64,000 nucleotides of DNA from positions 9,362,001-9,426,000 of the forward strand of contig NZ_CP109430.1 of NCBI RefSeq assembly GCF_036250735.1, written 5' to 3'. Below the pieces are notes generated by a model. The model had not been told where the DNA came from. It ran no database searches and saw nothing but the letters and a program-made list of their open reading frames with translations. Of this stretch, positions 63,784-64,000 are shown piece by piece. Every line of letters begins with the position of its first letter. Within the stretch, counting starts at the first letter, position 1. This DNA is from Streptosporangium sp. NBC_01495. GTDB taxonomy: Bacteria > Actinomycetota > Actinomycetes > Streptosporangiales > Streptosporangiaceae. Position numbers and translations under genes: made by a program.

Positions 63784-64000
63784 CTACTTGTCTCGACCGT
63801 GAGCTTCCTTGGCCTCGTCGACCGAGGCGTAGATCCCGAAGACCTTTGTCAGTCCGGTGATCCGGAAAATCTTCAAGATGCGCTCCTGGGTGCAGACAAG
63901 CTCCAGTGAGCCATCGTGCGCCCTAACTCGCTTGAGCCCGCCGACCAGGACACCAAGGCCCGTGGAGTCAAGGAAGTCGACCTTCTCCATGTTGACGAGC
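63784..64000 (-). CDS. bldG: Anti-sigma factor antagonist BldG (STAS domain), C-terminal part
   Basis: The window holds 71 codons of a STAS-domain protein; the N-terminus lies beyond 64000. The phosphorylatable Ser segment is [20 protein letters not shown], followed by [20 protein letters not shown], the family end. BldG is required for development in Streptomyces; phosphorylation of the Ser controls its binding to anti-sigma factors. The neighbours (ATPase partner, then hppA) are those seen around bldG elsewhere. It completes a window that also has bldN/rsbN at the other end. Confidence 0.93.
   Translation of the reverse strand, partial: LVNMEKVDFLDSTGLGVLVGGLKRVRAHDGSLELVCTQERILKIFRITGLTKVFGIYASVDEAKEAHGRDK

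Overview
The window is chromosomal DNA of a very GC-rich actinobacterium. Gene content and order point to a sporulating, mycelial actinomycete, most likely of the Streptosporangiales (Streptosporangium or Nonomuraea type). This placement is inferred from gene order, XRE/DUF397 pairs, leaderless promoters and developmental bld genes, because no rRNA gene is present. I found no tRNA, rRNA, CRISPR array, transposase or integrase.

Layout. 1-5500: a leftward tetrapyrrole operon rex-hemA-hemC-hemD-hemB with overlapping genes and a near-consensus Rex operator in front of rex. 5680-17100: a glutaredoxin-like gene, a seven-helix membrane protein with a monooxygenase-like tail, the developmental sigma factor bldN with its anti-sigma gene rsbN, a HAD hydrolase, plsC, an NAD-dependent epimerase, ribosomal protein bS22, a small HTH protein, a phosphatase-like gene behind an in-frame 78-bp repeat array, acuC and proC. 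17260-24950: a lipoprotein, then dnaK-grpE-dnaJ-hspR-clpB under two HspR (HAIR) operators. 25000-35840: envelope and accessory genes (Ala/Pro/Thr/Val-rich secreted protein, TetR, CapA lipoprotein, catR-katA, XRE with two DUF397 genes, and a pair resembling genes of actinobacterial integrative elements). 35890-46620: a molybdopterin oxidoreductase, HD phosphohydrolase, Rieske protein, TauE/SafE exporter, SPFH protein, ABC ATPase and a kinase/WD40 receptor. 46790-53930: three paralogous secreted proteins among a two-component pair, an SDR, a QueA-like enzyme and an orphan response regulator. 54100-62580: a probable ornithine-lipid pair (olsB-olsA), serB, a FUSC exporter, sixA with a 34-residue membrane protein, and the proton-pumping pyrophosphatase hppA. 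63280-64000: the anti-sigma gene next to bldG, and bldG itself, cut by the window edge.

How it fits together. Redox state (Rex) and heme synthesis are coupled in one operon. Two developmental regulators, BldN/RsbN and BldG with its ATPase partner, sit at the two ends. The chaperone operon is closed by its own repressor, followed by clpB.

The most unusual feature is a recurrent set of short tandem repeats (units of 17 to about 118 bp) at gene boundaries. In at least five cases the first unit is the last codons plus stop codon of a gene, so the 3' end has been copied downstream several times, sometimes ending in a strong hairpin. The three secreted proteins with a conserved Cys pair, the repeated start region of the phosphatase-like gene, a minus-strand terminator without a gene, and the tiny gene overlapping sixA are the other points worth a second look.
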